Source: Odoribacter sp. UBA944
GTDB lineage: Bacteria; Bacteroidota; Bacteroidia; Bacteroidales; Marinifilaceae
Direction: 5' to 3'
DNA length: 64,000 bases
NCBI GenBank assembly: GCA_002293375.1
Contig: DBDA01000033.1
Span: forward strand, 42,058 to 106,057
Shown here: positions 8,794 to 16,239 of the stretch, piece by piece
How positions within the stretch are numbered: position 1 is the stretch's first letter
Layout: each line of letters starts with the position of its first letter
Translations under genes and position numbers: made by a program
The notes under the pieces: model-generated
What the model saw: the letters and a program-made list of their open reading frames with translations, nothing else
Database searches by the model: none
What the model was told of the DNA's origin: nothing

Positions 8794-8860
8794 TCGTTGA
8801 AATTGCGAACAGAAACAAGCTGGGAAAGAAAGTAAATATGTTTAAATAAAAGAGAGAGGT

Positions 8861-10198
8861 ATGAAAATTAAAAGATTTTTTGCACTGATGGTGGCAACGG
8901 CAGCCTTTACGGCAGCAACGATGACCGCCTGTTCGTCCGACGATGACGATCCGACAATCTATACCGTTACTTTTCACTCGAACGGCGGTACGACTATCGA
9001 CGACCAAACGGTGGCACACGGCGATTACGCAACGGTGCCGGATCCTGTGCCGTCCAAATTGGACTATGCATTTTCCGGTTGGTACACGGACGACGACACG
9101 TTCCTGCAGGCGTTCAATTTCAGTACTCCGATCACGACCGATATTGATCTCTATGCCAAATGGAGAGGCATAGACCTGGACGCATTGGTCGCGCTGGTTC
9201 ATGAGGCAGCGGAGCTGAATGCCGAAAGTTATACAGGTGATTCGTGGGAAGATTTTGAGGAGGCTCTGTTTGCAGCCCAGGGGTTGCTCCATGCAGAAAA
9301 TGCGACTGATGCCCAGATTATCGCAGCATACAACGCACTGGCGAGAGCCATGAGTGCGCTCGTGCCCCATCTTGACCAGAACCCTACTATTGACTTTGGC
9401 TCGATTGCGGTAAACGGATTTGTGTACGTTGCTCCCGGATCTTATTTCCATGTGTACGCTTATGTATCCGACGGCAGCGCTGTTACTTTTGAGGTCGACC
9501 CACCGGTGTGGATGGAAAATATTGTAACCGACGCTGACTATTTTAGCGCCAGGATCAGCGATACGGCCTCCATCAATGCAACCGCCGTGATCAAGGCCAG
9601 GTCTGTGAGGTATCCCTCGCTCTCCGCTTCTTTTACGCTAAAGGTCACCCCTGCTGCGACGATTAAAACGATGTTTCTTGATGCTGTGAATGCACTGCCT
9701 GCTCCGGAAGAGATTACTTATACAGACGCACCAGCCGTGGAGGCCGCTCAAGCCCTGTTGAATACGCTCCCGCACGAAGTTTATGACGGCGCTGTCGATG
9801 CCGCTATTGAGAAATTATGGGAGTGTCAGTATGCGCTTGAGGCGCTGCCGGAAAGGTTAAAATACACCTTTTCGGGTAATACTGCTACCATCTCCTATAT
9901 CGATTACAGCGGCGCTGCTGTTGGGGGTGCTTCTTTCACCTTGGCGTATGCCAAGAACGGCAGTTTCCCCTGCGGCATCTACACCTCGACTACGTGGATA
10001 GATTTGGGAGGCGAGGGGTATATGCAGATGAGGCTCACATTGAACGCCAACGGATCCTACGAACTCTCTGCCAGGTATGCTACAAACGCATCCGGCGCCA
10101 ATGCCTCTCCGTGGGAAATTGAAGAAACCGGTACGTATACCAATCAGGGTTCGCAAAGCGCTGCCGGCGGTATTCTCACGTTGAGCGCTGCGGAATAG
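8861..10198 (+). CDS. Surface lipoprotein with InlB-type repeat and FIVAR-like helical domain
   Basis: The 445-residue protein has a signal peptide with lipobox MTAC (Cys24) followed by SSDDDD, an acidic run typical of lipoproteins exported to the cell surface in this phylum. Residues 33-101 form one Listeria-Bacteroides (InlB B-type) repeat with the hallmark NGG, FSGWYTD and DLYAKW. Residues 106-168 (YTGDSWEDFEEAL, ATDAQIIAAYNALARAM) resemble the helical FIVAR domain found in glycan-binding surface proteins; a second copy may lie at about 265-330. The C-terminus is beta-rich. The likely role is adhesion or carbohydrate binding at the surface, by analogy only. It is divergent from the OTU protein and followed by its own terminator. 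Confidence 0.8.
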   Translation: MKIKRFFALMVATAAFTAATMTACSSDDDDPTIYTVTFHSNGGTTIDDQTVAHGDYATVPDPVPSKLDYAFSGWYTDDDTFLQAFNFSTPITTDIDLYAKWRGIDLDALVALVHEAAELNAESYTGDSWEDFEEALFAAQGLLHAENATDAQIIAAYNALARAMSALVPHLDQNPTIDFGSIAVNGFVYVAPGSYFHVYAYVSDGSAVTFEVDPPVWMENIVTDADYFSARISDTASINATAVIKARSVRYPSLSASFTLKVTPAATIKTMFLDAVNALPAPEEITYTDAPAVEAAQALLNTLPHEVYDGAVDAAIEKLWECQYALEALPERLKYTFSGNTATISYIDYSGAAVGGASFTLAYAKNGSFPCGIYTSTTWIDLGGEGYMQMRLTLNANGSYELSARYATNASGANASPWEIEETGTYTNQGSQSAAGGILTLSAAE

Positions 10199-10240
10199 CT
10201 TATCTCCCTGTTGGTTTTTGACCAACCAAATAGACAAACA

Positions 10241-10269
10241 GACAGAGCTCCGGCTATCGGGGCTCTGTC
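10241..10269 (+). terminator. Hairpin downstream of the InlB-repeat lipoprotein gene
   Basis: GACAGAGC (10241-10248) pairs with GCTCTGTC (10262-10269), extended inward by four more pairs (one G-U) to a five-base loop. The downstream tail TCTATAA is a weak T-tract, so termination may be partial and the next gene lies only 40 bases away. Confidence 0.6.
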
Positions 10270-10309
10270 TCTATAAATGGAAACCTGACATTTGAATAAT
10301 TCGCAAGAG

Positions 10310-11365
10310 ATGTCCGACATGCATAAAGAGGAGTTGAACCGGTTGCTCTGTTGTACCGGGGAGGAGGAGGTATTCCTTTACAGGAAGGCGGTAGCGGTCC
10401 GTAATAGCGCCGTCGGAAATTCGGTTTACCTGCGTGGATTGATTGAAGTTTCCAACGCTTGCGGCAAGAATTGCCTTTATTGTGGCATTCGCCTAGAAAA
10501 CGGGAAGGTGGAAAGGTATGTTTTGGAGGATCGGCAGATCCTCGAATCCGCGTTGTTTGCCTACGAGAACCGGTATGGTTCTATTGTGTTGCAGGGCGGA
10601 GAGAATGATTCTGCGCTGTTTACCGGAAGGATCGACAGGATGATCCGGGAGATTAAACGGCTGACGAACGGCCGGCTGGGGATTACCCTTTCGCTCGGCG
10701 AGCAGAGCGAGGAGACGTACCGGCGGTGGTTTGAATCGGGCGCACACCGCTATCTGCTCCGCATTGAAACGTCTAATCCGGAACTGTATGCCCGGATCCA
10801 TCCGGACGATGGGAAGCATTCGTTCCGGAAACGGTTGGCATGCCTGGAGAGTTTGCAGCGGTGCGGATACCAGACCGGAAGCGGGGTGATGATCGGGCTT
10901 CCGTTCCAAACGACGGAGGATATTGCGAGCGATCTGTTGTTTCTAAAAGAGCGGGATGTTGACATGGTGGGCATGGGGCCTTATCTGGAACATCCGGACA
11001 CGCCGCTGTACAAGTACCGGGAGTTTCTGTTGCCGCAACGGGAACGATTGCGCCTGGCGCTGCATGCTGTCGCCTGCCTGCGTTTGCTGGTGCCCGATCT
11101 GAACATTGCCGCTACGACCGCTTTGCAGGCGATTGACCCGCAGGGGAGGGAACGGGCGCTGATGGCCGGAGCCAATGTTATCATGCCCAACATTACGCCG
11201 GCAGCCGGGCGCAGCCTGTACAAACTATACCAAAACAAGCCGGATTACGAGGAGGGGGCAGCGGAGATGCTGCAAAAATTGGAAGCGGGCGTCCGGGAAG
11301 CGGGCTGCCGGATCGCCTTTGACACATGGGGGGATCCAAAGCATTGGGAAAGTCGCCGAAAATAA
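10310..11365 (+). CDS. hydE: [FeFe]-hydrogenase maturation radical SAM enzyme HydE
   Basis: HydE is a radical SAM enzyme that helps build the 2Fe subcluster of [FeFe]-hydrogenase, together with HydF and HydG. The family signature RGLIEVSN precedes the cluster motif CGKNCLYCG, with Cys51, Cys55 and Cys58 (CX3CX2C). MIGLPFQTTEDI and DMVGMGPYLEHPDTPL are further HydE-type blocks. The extra C-terminal cysteine triad present in some HydE proteins is absent. The start at 10310 is chosen over an in-frame TTG at 10292; ATG at 10319 is also possible. No hydrogenase, hydF or hydG is in the window. BioB or PylB are related alternatives but fit the motif context less well. Confidence 0.88.
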   Translation: MSDMHKEELNRLLCCTGEEEVFLYRKAVAVRNSAVGNSVYLRGLIEVSNACGKNCLYCGIRLENGKVERYVLEDRQILESALFAYENRYGSIVLQGGENDSALFTGRIDRMIREIKRLTNGRLGITLSLGEQSEETYRRWFESGAHRYLLRIETSNPELYARIHPDDGKHSFRKRLACLESLQRCGYQTGSGVMIGLPFQTTEDIASDLLFLKERDVDMVGMGPYLEHPDTPLYKYREFLLPQRERLRLALHAVACLRLLVPDLNIAATTALQAIDPQGRERALMAGANVIMPNITPAAGRSLYKLYQNKPDYEEGAAEMLQKLEAGVREAGCRIAFDTWGDPKHWESRRK

Positions 11366-11374
11366 AAGAGGCTA

Positions 11375-12034
11375 TCAGGCAGCCGGCACCATGGAACGGA
11401 AGGGTTCAAAAGCCGCCAGGATCACCAATCCGCCCAAAATGGTGATGACGATGCCGCTGATGCGGTTGATGGTGATCAGTACCCGGAGTTTGAATTTTTT
11501 CCGGAAGATATTGACAACGGTGGAGAGGGTGTACCACCAAGCGGCGGCTCCCAGCAGGATGCCGGCCAGCACCAATAGCTCCCGTAACAGGCCGGAGGAT
11601 TCTCCTCCCAGTACGGAGGTGCCCGCAAAAACCGCCATAAAGACGATGATGGTAACCGGATTGGAGGCTGTCAGGAAAAAGAGGGAAAGGAAGTCGCCGA
11701 GCAATCCTTTTTTGGTTACTCTCCGTTTGGATTTGATCCGCTTCAACGGGTTGTCGAAATAGATCTTCAGGCCCACGATCAGTAGAAAAATCCCACCGAT
11801 GATTTGAAGCAGGACTTCGTGGGTTTGTATGACGTTGACAAACAGGCCGATGCCAAAGGCTGCCATGATGGCGTAAAAAAGATCAGCGAAAGCGGCTCCC
11901 ATCCCCGCCACAAAGCCCGACAATGCTCCGCGGTGCAGGGTTTTCTGTATGATCAATACCCCCATAGGGCCCAACGGCACTGAAATCATCAGACCGATCA
12001 GCATTCCCCGGAAGATGTAGATTGCGTCGTACAT
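11375..12034 (-). CDS. LysE/RhtB-family amino-acid exporter
   Basis: The 219-residue protein has about six hydrophobic segments and begins with the family pattern GMLIGLMISVPLGPMGVLI, the conserved proline/glycine-rich first helix of LysE-type translocators. ASNPVTIIVFMAVFAG is the second conserved block. It should export amino acids or related small metabolites across the inner membrane using the proton gradient; the substrate cannot be read from the sequence. It lies 19 bases downstream of the acyltransferase gene on the same strand, so the two are probably co-transcribed. Confidence 0.85.
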   Translation of the reverse strand: MYDAIYIFRGMLIGLMISVPLGPMGVLIIQKTLHRGALSGFVAGMGAAFADLFYAIMAAFGIGLFVNVIQTHEVLLQIIGGIFLLIVGLKIYFDNPLKRIKSKRRVTKKGLLGDFLSLFFLTASNPVTIIVFMAVFAGTSVLGGESSGLLRELLVLAGILLGAAAWWYTLSTVVNIFRKKFKLRVLITINRISGIVITILGGLVILAAFEPFRSMVPAA

Positions 12035-12053
12035 GGTTGCTCTTTACAATACG

Positions 12054-13877
12054 TTAGAGTTCGATACTTTCGGCGGTGAAACGGTTCAGGATGGTGCCGT
12101 CGTTGATCTCTTTGGAGAGCGATTCGATGGTGCACATCGGGACATCGAACAGGTCCAGGATTAGCAATCCGTCCAGGCACATGTTGAATTTCGGGTCGAT
12201 GTTGAACCCGATGATCTGCCCGTTCAGGGAGATGTATTTTTTTAGCAATACGGGGAGTTTGTCGCTGGAAGGCTCTATGTCCCCAATCATTTTGTCCAAC
12301 GCAGCGATGTCGTTCCCGGAGGCGTCCAGCATGATCTCAACGTCGGGATCGTTGGTTTCCACCCGGTATTTGCTCCGGGGTGAGATGTAACGGGCGAGCT
12401 CTTTGTTGTAGTGGTGACGGATGATGAATTTCATGATCAGCTCTTTGGATACGGTGGTGTATTTGCCGCTGATAGTGACCGGCCCGATGAGGTAACGGTA
12501 GTCCGGATTTTTGATCAGGAAGTAGAGGATCCCTTTCCAGAGCAGGAAGAGCGGCAGGGGTTTCCGTTGGTAATCTTCGGCAATAAAGGAGCGTCCCAAT
12601 TCGAGGGATTCGTACATGACCGGCAGCATGGCTTTGCGCATTTTGAAGAGCGAATGGATGTAGAATCCTTGCAGTCCATAGCGATCCACGATCTCTTTTC
12701 CTTTTCCGACCCGGTAAGCCCCTACGATCCGTTCCGCTTCGCTGTCCCAGATAAAGAGGTGGAAGTAGTAAAGGTCGTACTCGTCGATGTCGATGCTCCG
12801 GTTGGTTCCCTCTCCCACCGCCCGGAAGGTGACTTCCCGCAAGCGGCCAATTTCGTTCAGTATGTTGGGTATTTTGATGGAGGGAACGCAGTATACCGCG
12901 TAATTTTTCATCCGGAACAGCAGGTAGTCCTCTTCCACCGCCCGGATCTCTTTTTTCAAGAACTCTGTCTTTACCGCCGGAATGACCGGAGCCGCTTTGG
13001 GTGCTGCTTTCTGAGAGGTCTGAAAGAATTTTTTCACCTCTAAGGAGCTCCCCAGCAGGTAGGTTTTCGCCCGCAGGAATTTTCCGTACTGAGTGGTATC
13101 GGGGAAGGTGTCCTGTGTCTCCTCGGAAATGGGGTTTCCGATCCGGATTTTGACGACTTGTTTCTTTTTGTTCAGCAGTTCGGACGGCAATTTGACGGTA
13201 CGCAATAACGGGTGGATGAAGCCCAGCAGGTAGAAGAGCAGGCTGTTCGCCCCTTTGAAGTAGATCGGGACCACCGGCACCCGGGCTTTTTTGATCATCT
13301 TGATGGCAGATGCGTTCCACTCCCGGTCCTCTACGTTGTTGGAGTCTGCCTGGTAGGAGGATACTTCGCCGGCAGGGAAAAGTCCCAACGGCATGCCGTC
13401 GGCCAGGTGCCGCAAGGCTTCTTTGATGCCGGCGGTGCTGGAGATGCTCTTGCGGTCTTCGAACGGATTGACGCCCAGAAAATACTCTTTGATCGGTTCG
13501 ATTTTTTTCAACAGGAAGTTCGCCATTACTTTGTAGTCCGGACGGATCCGGCTGAGCAACTGGATCAGGATGATACCGTCCAACCCACCGAAGGGGTGGT
13601 TGGAGACGGTGATAAAGGCTCCCTCTTTCGGTATTTTTTGCAGGTCTTCTTCGTTGACCTCCACGGTTACCCCCAACGCATCGATCAGGCGGTCCAGAAA
13701 GGCCTGCGGATTTTCGTCGTACACATCGGAGTAGAGCCGGTTGATCTTGTTTAAACGAAGGATGTGCATCACCATTTTGGCGACTAAACTCCCGCCAAAA
13801 CGGTTCAGCCCGTCGGAGGCTTTTAAAAGATCGTTCGAGCCGATCAGGCTTTTTGTATTTTTACTCTTTTTTTTCAC
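12054..13877 (-). CDS. Fused two-domain acyltransferase, aminolipid (ornithine/glycine lipid) synthesis type
   Basis: The 607-residue protein has a PlsC-like O-acyltransferase domain at about 80-270, with NHPFGGLDG (His94, Asp100), FPAGEVS at 167-173 and PVVPIYFKG at 201-209. The C-terminal half (about 330-520) resembles the OlsB-type N-acyltransferase (GNAT-like), with GAYRVGKGKEI, ESLELGRSFI and KPLPLFLLWKGI. This arrangement corresponds to OlsF-type bifunctional enzymes that make ornithine lipids; Bacteroides makes glycine lipids with separate GlsA and GlsB proteins of the same two families. Here one chain would do both acylations at the inner membrane. It is 6 bases downstream of dciA and upstream of the LysE-type exporter. 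The amino acid used (Gly, Orn, Ser-Gly) is not determinable. Confidence 0.8.
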   Translation of the reverse strand: MKKKSKNTKSLIGSNDLLKASDGLNRFGGSLVAKMVMHILRLNKINRLYSDVYDENPQAFLDRLIDALGVTVEVNEEDLQKIPKEGAFITVSNHPFGGLDGIILIQLLSRIRPDYKVMANFLLKKIEPIKEYFLGVNPFEDRKSISSTAGIKEALRHLADGMPLGLFPAGEVSSYQADSNNVEDREWNASAIKMIKKARVPVVPIYFKGANSLLFYLLGFIHPLLRTVKLPSELLNKKKQVVKIRIGNPISEETQDTFPDTTQYGKFLRAKTYLLGSSLEVKKFFQTSQKAAPKAAPVIPAVKTEFLKKEIRAVEEDYLLFRMKNYAVYCVPSIKIPNILNEIGRLREVTFRAVGEGTNRSIDIDEYDLYYFHLFIWDSEAERIVGAYRVGKGKEIVDRYGLQGFYIHSLFKMRKAMLPVMYESLELGRSFIAEDYQRKPLPLFLLWKGILYFLIKNPDYRYLIGPVTISGKYTTVSKELIMKFIIRHHYNKELARYISPRSKYRVETNDPDVEIMLDASGNDIAALDKMIGDIEPSSDKLPVLLKKYISLNGQIIGFNIDPKFNMCLDGLLILDLFDVPMCTIESLSKEINDGTILNRFTAESIEL

Positions 13878-13883
13878 TCGTCA

Positions 13884-14177
13884 TTACTTTATGATGATCT
13901 CCCGTATCACGTCTCCTCCCATCTTGTCATTCAGGGCTTTCTGAACCCCCTCTTTTACCAGTGCGATTTCGTTCCGAACGACCGCCGATGTGAAGGTTAC
14001 GAACAGTTTGCCGTCCGCCACGTAGATCTGTTTGGTCCGGGAAGCGATCATTTGCCCCACTACTTCCGGCCAAACGGACAATACCCGGTGTTCTTTGTAC
14101 TGCTTTTCTATCCCCAATTGTTTCAAGACCTGCCCGACTACTTCGTCCAATTGTTGCGTTTTCCCCCGGTGGATCAT
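13884..14177 (-). CDS. dciA: DciA-like (DUF721) helicase-loading protein
   Basis: This 97-residue protein matches the DUF721 fold: LDEVVGQVLKQLGIEKQY, VWPEVVGQMIASRTKQI, then the strand LFVTFTSAVVRNEIAL. DciA-family proteins load or assist the replicative helicase DnaB in most bacteria that lack DnaC. The protein is a minimal DUF721-only form without the long disordered tail seen in some phyla. It sits next to recF, a conserved association, but has its own promoter inside the end of recF. Confidence 0.8.
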   Translation of the reverse strand: MIHRGKTQQLDEVVGQVLKQLGIEKQYKEHRVLSVWPEVVGQMIASRTKQIYVADGKLFVTFTSAVVRNEIALVKEGVQKALNDKMGGDVIREIIIK

Positions 14178-14195
14178 GTTTTGTCAATTTGCAAA

Positions 14196-14225
14196 CAAAT
14201 ATAGTAACTATTTTTACGCAGGCAA
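14196..14225 (-). promoter_or_regulatory. Promoter of dciA and the acyltransferase-exporter operon
   Basis: On the minus strand TTG (14225-14223), 19 bases, then TATATTTG (14203-14196). It overlaps the last codons and stop of recF, so dciA can be expressed independently. The -7 box ends 18 bases before the dciA start. Confidence 0.65.
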
Positions 14226-15335
14226 TTCACCGGCTGGTTCTTGTACGATCCGCCCCTGCTCCACCCGGAACAACCGGTACTCTTTTTGTTGCTGTTGCAG
14301 CATGGCGCTGATGTGTTCCCGGTTGGTGTCGGTCAGGAAGATCTGTCCGAACAGCTCTTCCCCCACCATGCGGATGATGGCCCCCACGCGTTCTGCGTCC
14401 AATTTGTCGAAAATGTCGTCCAGTAACAACAGGGGTTTCAGGCTGCCAGCCCGGTGCAACCAAGCGTATTGCGCCAGTTTCAAGGCGATCAGAAAGGTTT
14501 TTTTCTGCCCTTGTGAGCCGACTTTTTTTACGGGATAGTCGTCTATGCAGAGGTGTAGGTCATCGCGGTGTACTCCCGCCGTTGTATAGGCCAGCATTCG
14601 GTCCTTTTCCAGCGTATCCTTTAGCTTTTGCACGTACTCTCCCGGTTTTACGGAAGCGTGGTATGACAGTCCGACCCGCTCCTTGCCAGCCGACAATTGT
14701 TCATAGTAGTGTTGAAAAACAGGGCCGAACTCTTTGAGGAAATGTTCCCGCCCCTCCCGAATCCGCTCTCCGTGTTCTGCTAATTGCTCGTTCCAGACCT
14801 CTATCAATTCCGGATCCGGCACGGTGCCGGCCGCCGATTTCAGAAAGGAGTTCCGCTGCAATAATGCTTTGTTGTACCGGATCAGGGCGTACAGGTAGTC
14901 CCGGTCGCACTGGCAAATGATCCCGTCCATCAACTTCCTCCGTTCTTCGCTCCCTCCTTCTATCAGCACGACATCCTCCGGAGCGATCATGACTAAGGGG
15001 ATAAATCCGATGTGTTCCGAAAGTTTTCCGTATTCTTTGCCGTCCTTCCGGAAGGTTTTTTTCCGTCCGTTCTTGACCCCGCAATAGATCTCTGCCTCCT
15101 CCCCGCTGCGTTCGTATTTTCCCTGTAACACAAAAAAAGCCTCTCCGTGGCGGATGTTCTGGCTGTCGGGCAAGCCAAAATAGCTCTTGCAGATGGAGAG
15201 TTGGTAGATCGCATCCAGTACATTGGTTTTCCCTTCCCCGTTGTTGCCTGTCAAACAATTAAAACCGGGACACAGCGCCAGCGTCGCTTCCCGGATGTTT
15301 TTAAAATTGAGAATATGCAGCTCCTTTAACAACAT
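14214..15335 (-). CDS. recF: DNA replication and repair protein RecF
   Basis: RecF is an SMC-like ATPase that with RecO and RecR loads RecA at single-strand gaps. The Walker A motif GNNGEGKT is at residues 30-37, the ABC signature region is GSQGQKK, and Walker B is LLLLDDIFDKLD. Length of 373 residues is normal. It starts with the usual MLLKELHILNFKN. The gene is divergent from the TPR membrane-protein gene; its own promoter was not clear (TATCTTCG near 15360 is one mismatch from the consensus). Confidence 0.95.
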   Translation of the reverse strand: MLLKELHILNFKNIREATLALCPGFNCLTGNNGEGKTNVLDAIYQLSICKSYFGLPDSQNIRHGEAFFVLQGKYERSGEEAEIYCGVKNGRKKTFRKDGKEYGKLSEHIGFIPLVMIAPEDVVLIEGGSEERRKLMDGIICQCDRDYLYALIRYNKALLQRNSFLKSAAGTVPDPELIEVWNEQLAEHGERIREGREHFLKEFGPVFQHYYEQLSAGKERVGLSYHASVKPGEYVQKLKDTLEKDRMLAYTTAGVHRDDLHLCIDDYPVKKVGSQGQKKTFLIALKLAQYAWLHRAGSLKPLLLLDDIFDKLDAERVGAIIRMVGEELFGQIFLTDTNREHISAMLQQQQKEYRLFRVEQGRIVQEPAGELPA

Positions 15336-15437
15336 GTACAGCCATCCATTGCGTTGCGAAGATACAAAAAAATGGAGAGCCGGGAGAGGCCTTGAAAAAT
15401 ATTCCCGGAATCGTTCCTGTTTTTTAAATTAAAAAAT

Positions 15438-15445
15438 TACTTTTG
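15438..15445 (+). promoter_or_regulatory. -7 box of the TPR membrane-protein gene
   Basis: TACTTTTG matches TAnnTTTG. It overlaps an in-frame upstream start candidate at 15443, so translation should begin at the ATG at 15476. Confidence 0.55.
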
Positions 15446-15475
15446 CACGTTGTTAAACAGCAAACTGAAGATTGT

Positions 15476-16162
15476 ATGGCTAAGCAGAAGAAAAACGAGG
15501 ACAAATTCGAACAGATCGAGGAGGTTTTAACCCGGGGAGAGCAGTTTATCGAGTCCAATCAGAAGAAGATCATCAATGTCATCACGGGTATTCTGGTCGT
15601 TGTCGTTGCCGTTTTGGGATACAACCGTTTTATCCGCCAGCCGCGGATCCAGGAAGCTGCCAACCAGATCTACGGAGCACAGAACTATTTTGAACGGGAC
15701 TCTTTTAACCTGGCGTTGAACGGGGACGGTAATATCAGCGGATTTCTGGAGATCGCAGACAACTATGGTTCCACTCCGGCCGGTAATTTAGCCAAATATT
15801 ACGCAGGACTCTGTTTCCTGTATACAGGGGAGTATACCAATGCGATCAAGTATTTGGAGAAATTCTCTTCGGATGACCTGCTGGTTTCCAACATGGCCAT
15901 AGCCAACATCGGAGACGCTTATATGCAGATGGGTGAGTATGGAAAAGCAGCGAGCAGTTATAAAAAGGCTGCCGCTTCCCGGCAGAACGATTTTTCTTCG
16001 CCGATTTTTTTGCTGAAAAGCGGAACGGCATACGAAAAAGCCGGAGTGTTCAACAAAGCATTGGAGGTCTATGAACAAATTGAAAAAGAGTTCCCTGCAT
16101 CTGCGGAAGGACGCGATATCCGAAAGTACATTGTCAGGGCGCAAATGAATCTTAAAAAATAA
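15476..16162 (+). CDS. Inner-membrane-anchored tetratricopeptide repeat protein
   Basis: The 228-residue protein has one transmembrane segment at about 32-49 preceded by a charged cytoplasmic N-terminus, then TPR helices (AKYYAGLCFLYTGEYTNAIKY, ANIGDAYMQMGEYGKAASSY, GTAYEKAGVFNKALEVYEQI as separate units). The topology and size resemble YfgM, a SecYEG-associated periplasmic TPR protein, but that comparison is from memory. A role in envelope protein handling is possible, not shown. It is monocistronic, with a promoter and a strong terminator. Confidence 0.8.
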   Translation: MAKQKKNEDKFEQIEEVLTRGEQFIESNQKKIINVITGILVVVVAVLGYNRFIRQPRIQEAANQIYGAQNYFERDSFNLALNGDGNISGFLEIADNYGSTPAGNLAKYYAGLCFLYTGEYTNAIKYLEKFSSDDLLVSNMAIANIGDAYMQMGEYGKAASSYKKAAASRQNDFSSPIFLLKSGTAYEKAGVFNKALEVYEQIEKEFPASAEGRDIRKYIVRAQMNLKK

Positions 16163-16173
16163 GTTTTAAGTCT

Positions 16174-16199
16174 AAAAAGCCCCGTTTGGGGCTTTTTTT
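16174..16199 (+). terminator. Rho-independent terminator of the TPR gene
   Basis: AAAAAGCCCC (16174-16183), loop GTTT, GGGGCTTTTT with a run of seven T (16193-16199). This is a textbook hairpin plus U-tract. Confidence 0.9.
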
Positions 16200-16213
16200 A
16201 TGCGCTTATGCAT

Positions 16214-16221
16214 TAATTTTG
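16214..16221 (+). promoter_or_regulatory. -7 box of the coiled-coil TPR protein gene
   Basis: TAATTTTG matches TAnnTTTG, 18 bases before the ATG at 16240 and directly after the preceding terminator. Confidence 0.6.
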
Positions 16222-16239
16222 TACGATAACGTTCATGTA

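Noticed and set aside
8636..9451. A 271-codon minus-strand frame opposite the InlB-type lipoprotein
   Set aside because: The plus strand has a clear signal peptide, lipobox and InlB repeat over the same bases; the antisense product has no features.
10292..10309. Upstream TTG start for hydE
   Set aside because: ATG at 10310 begins a normal HydE N-terminus, and the extension adds only six unconserved residues.
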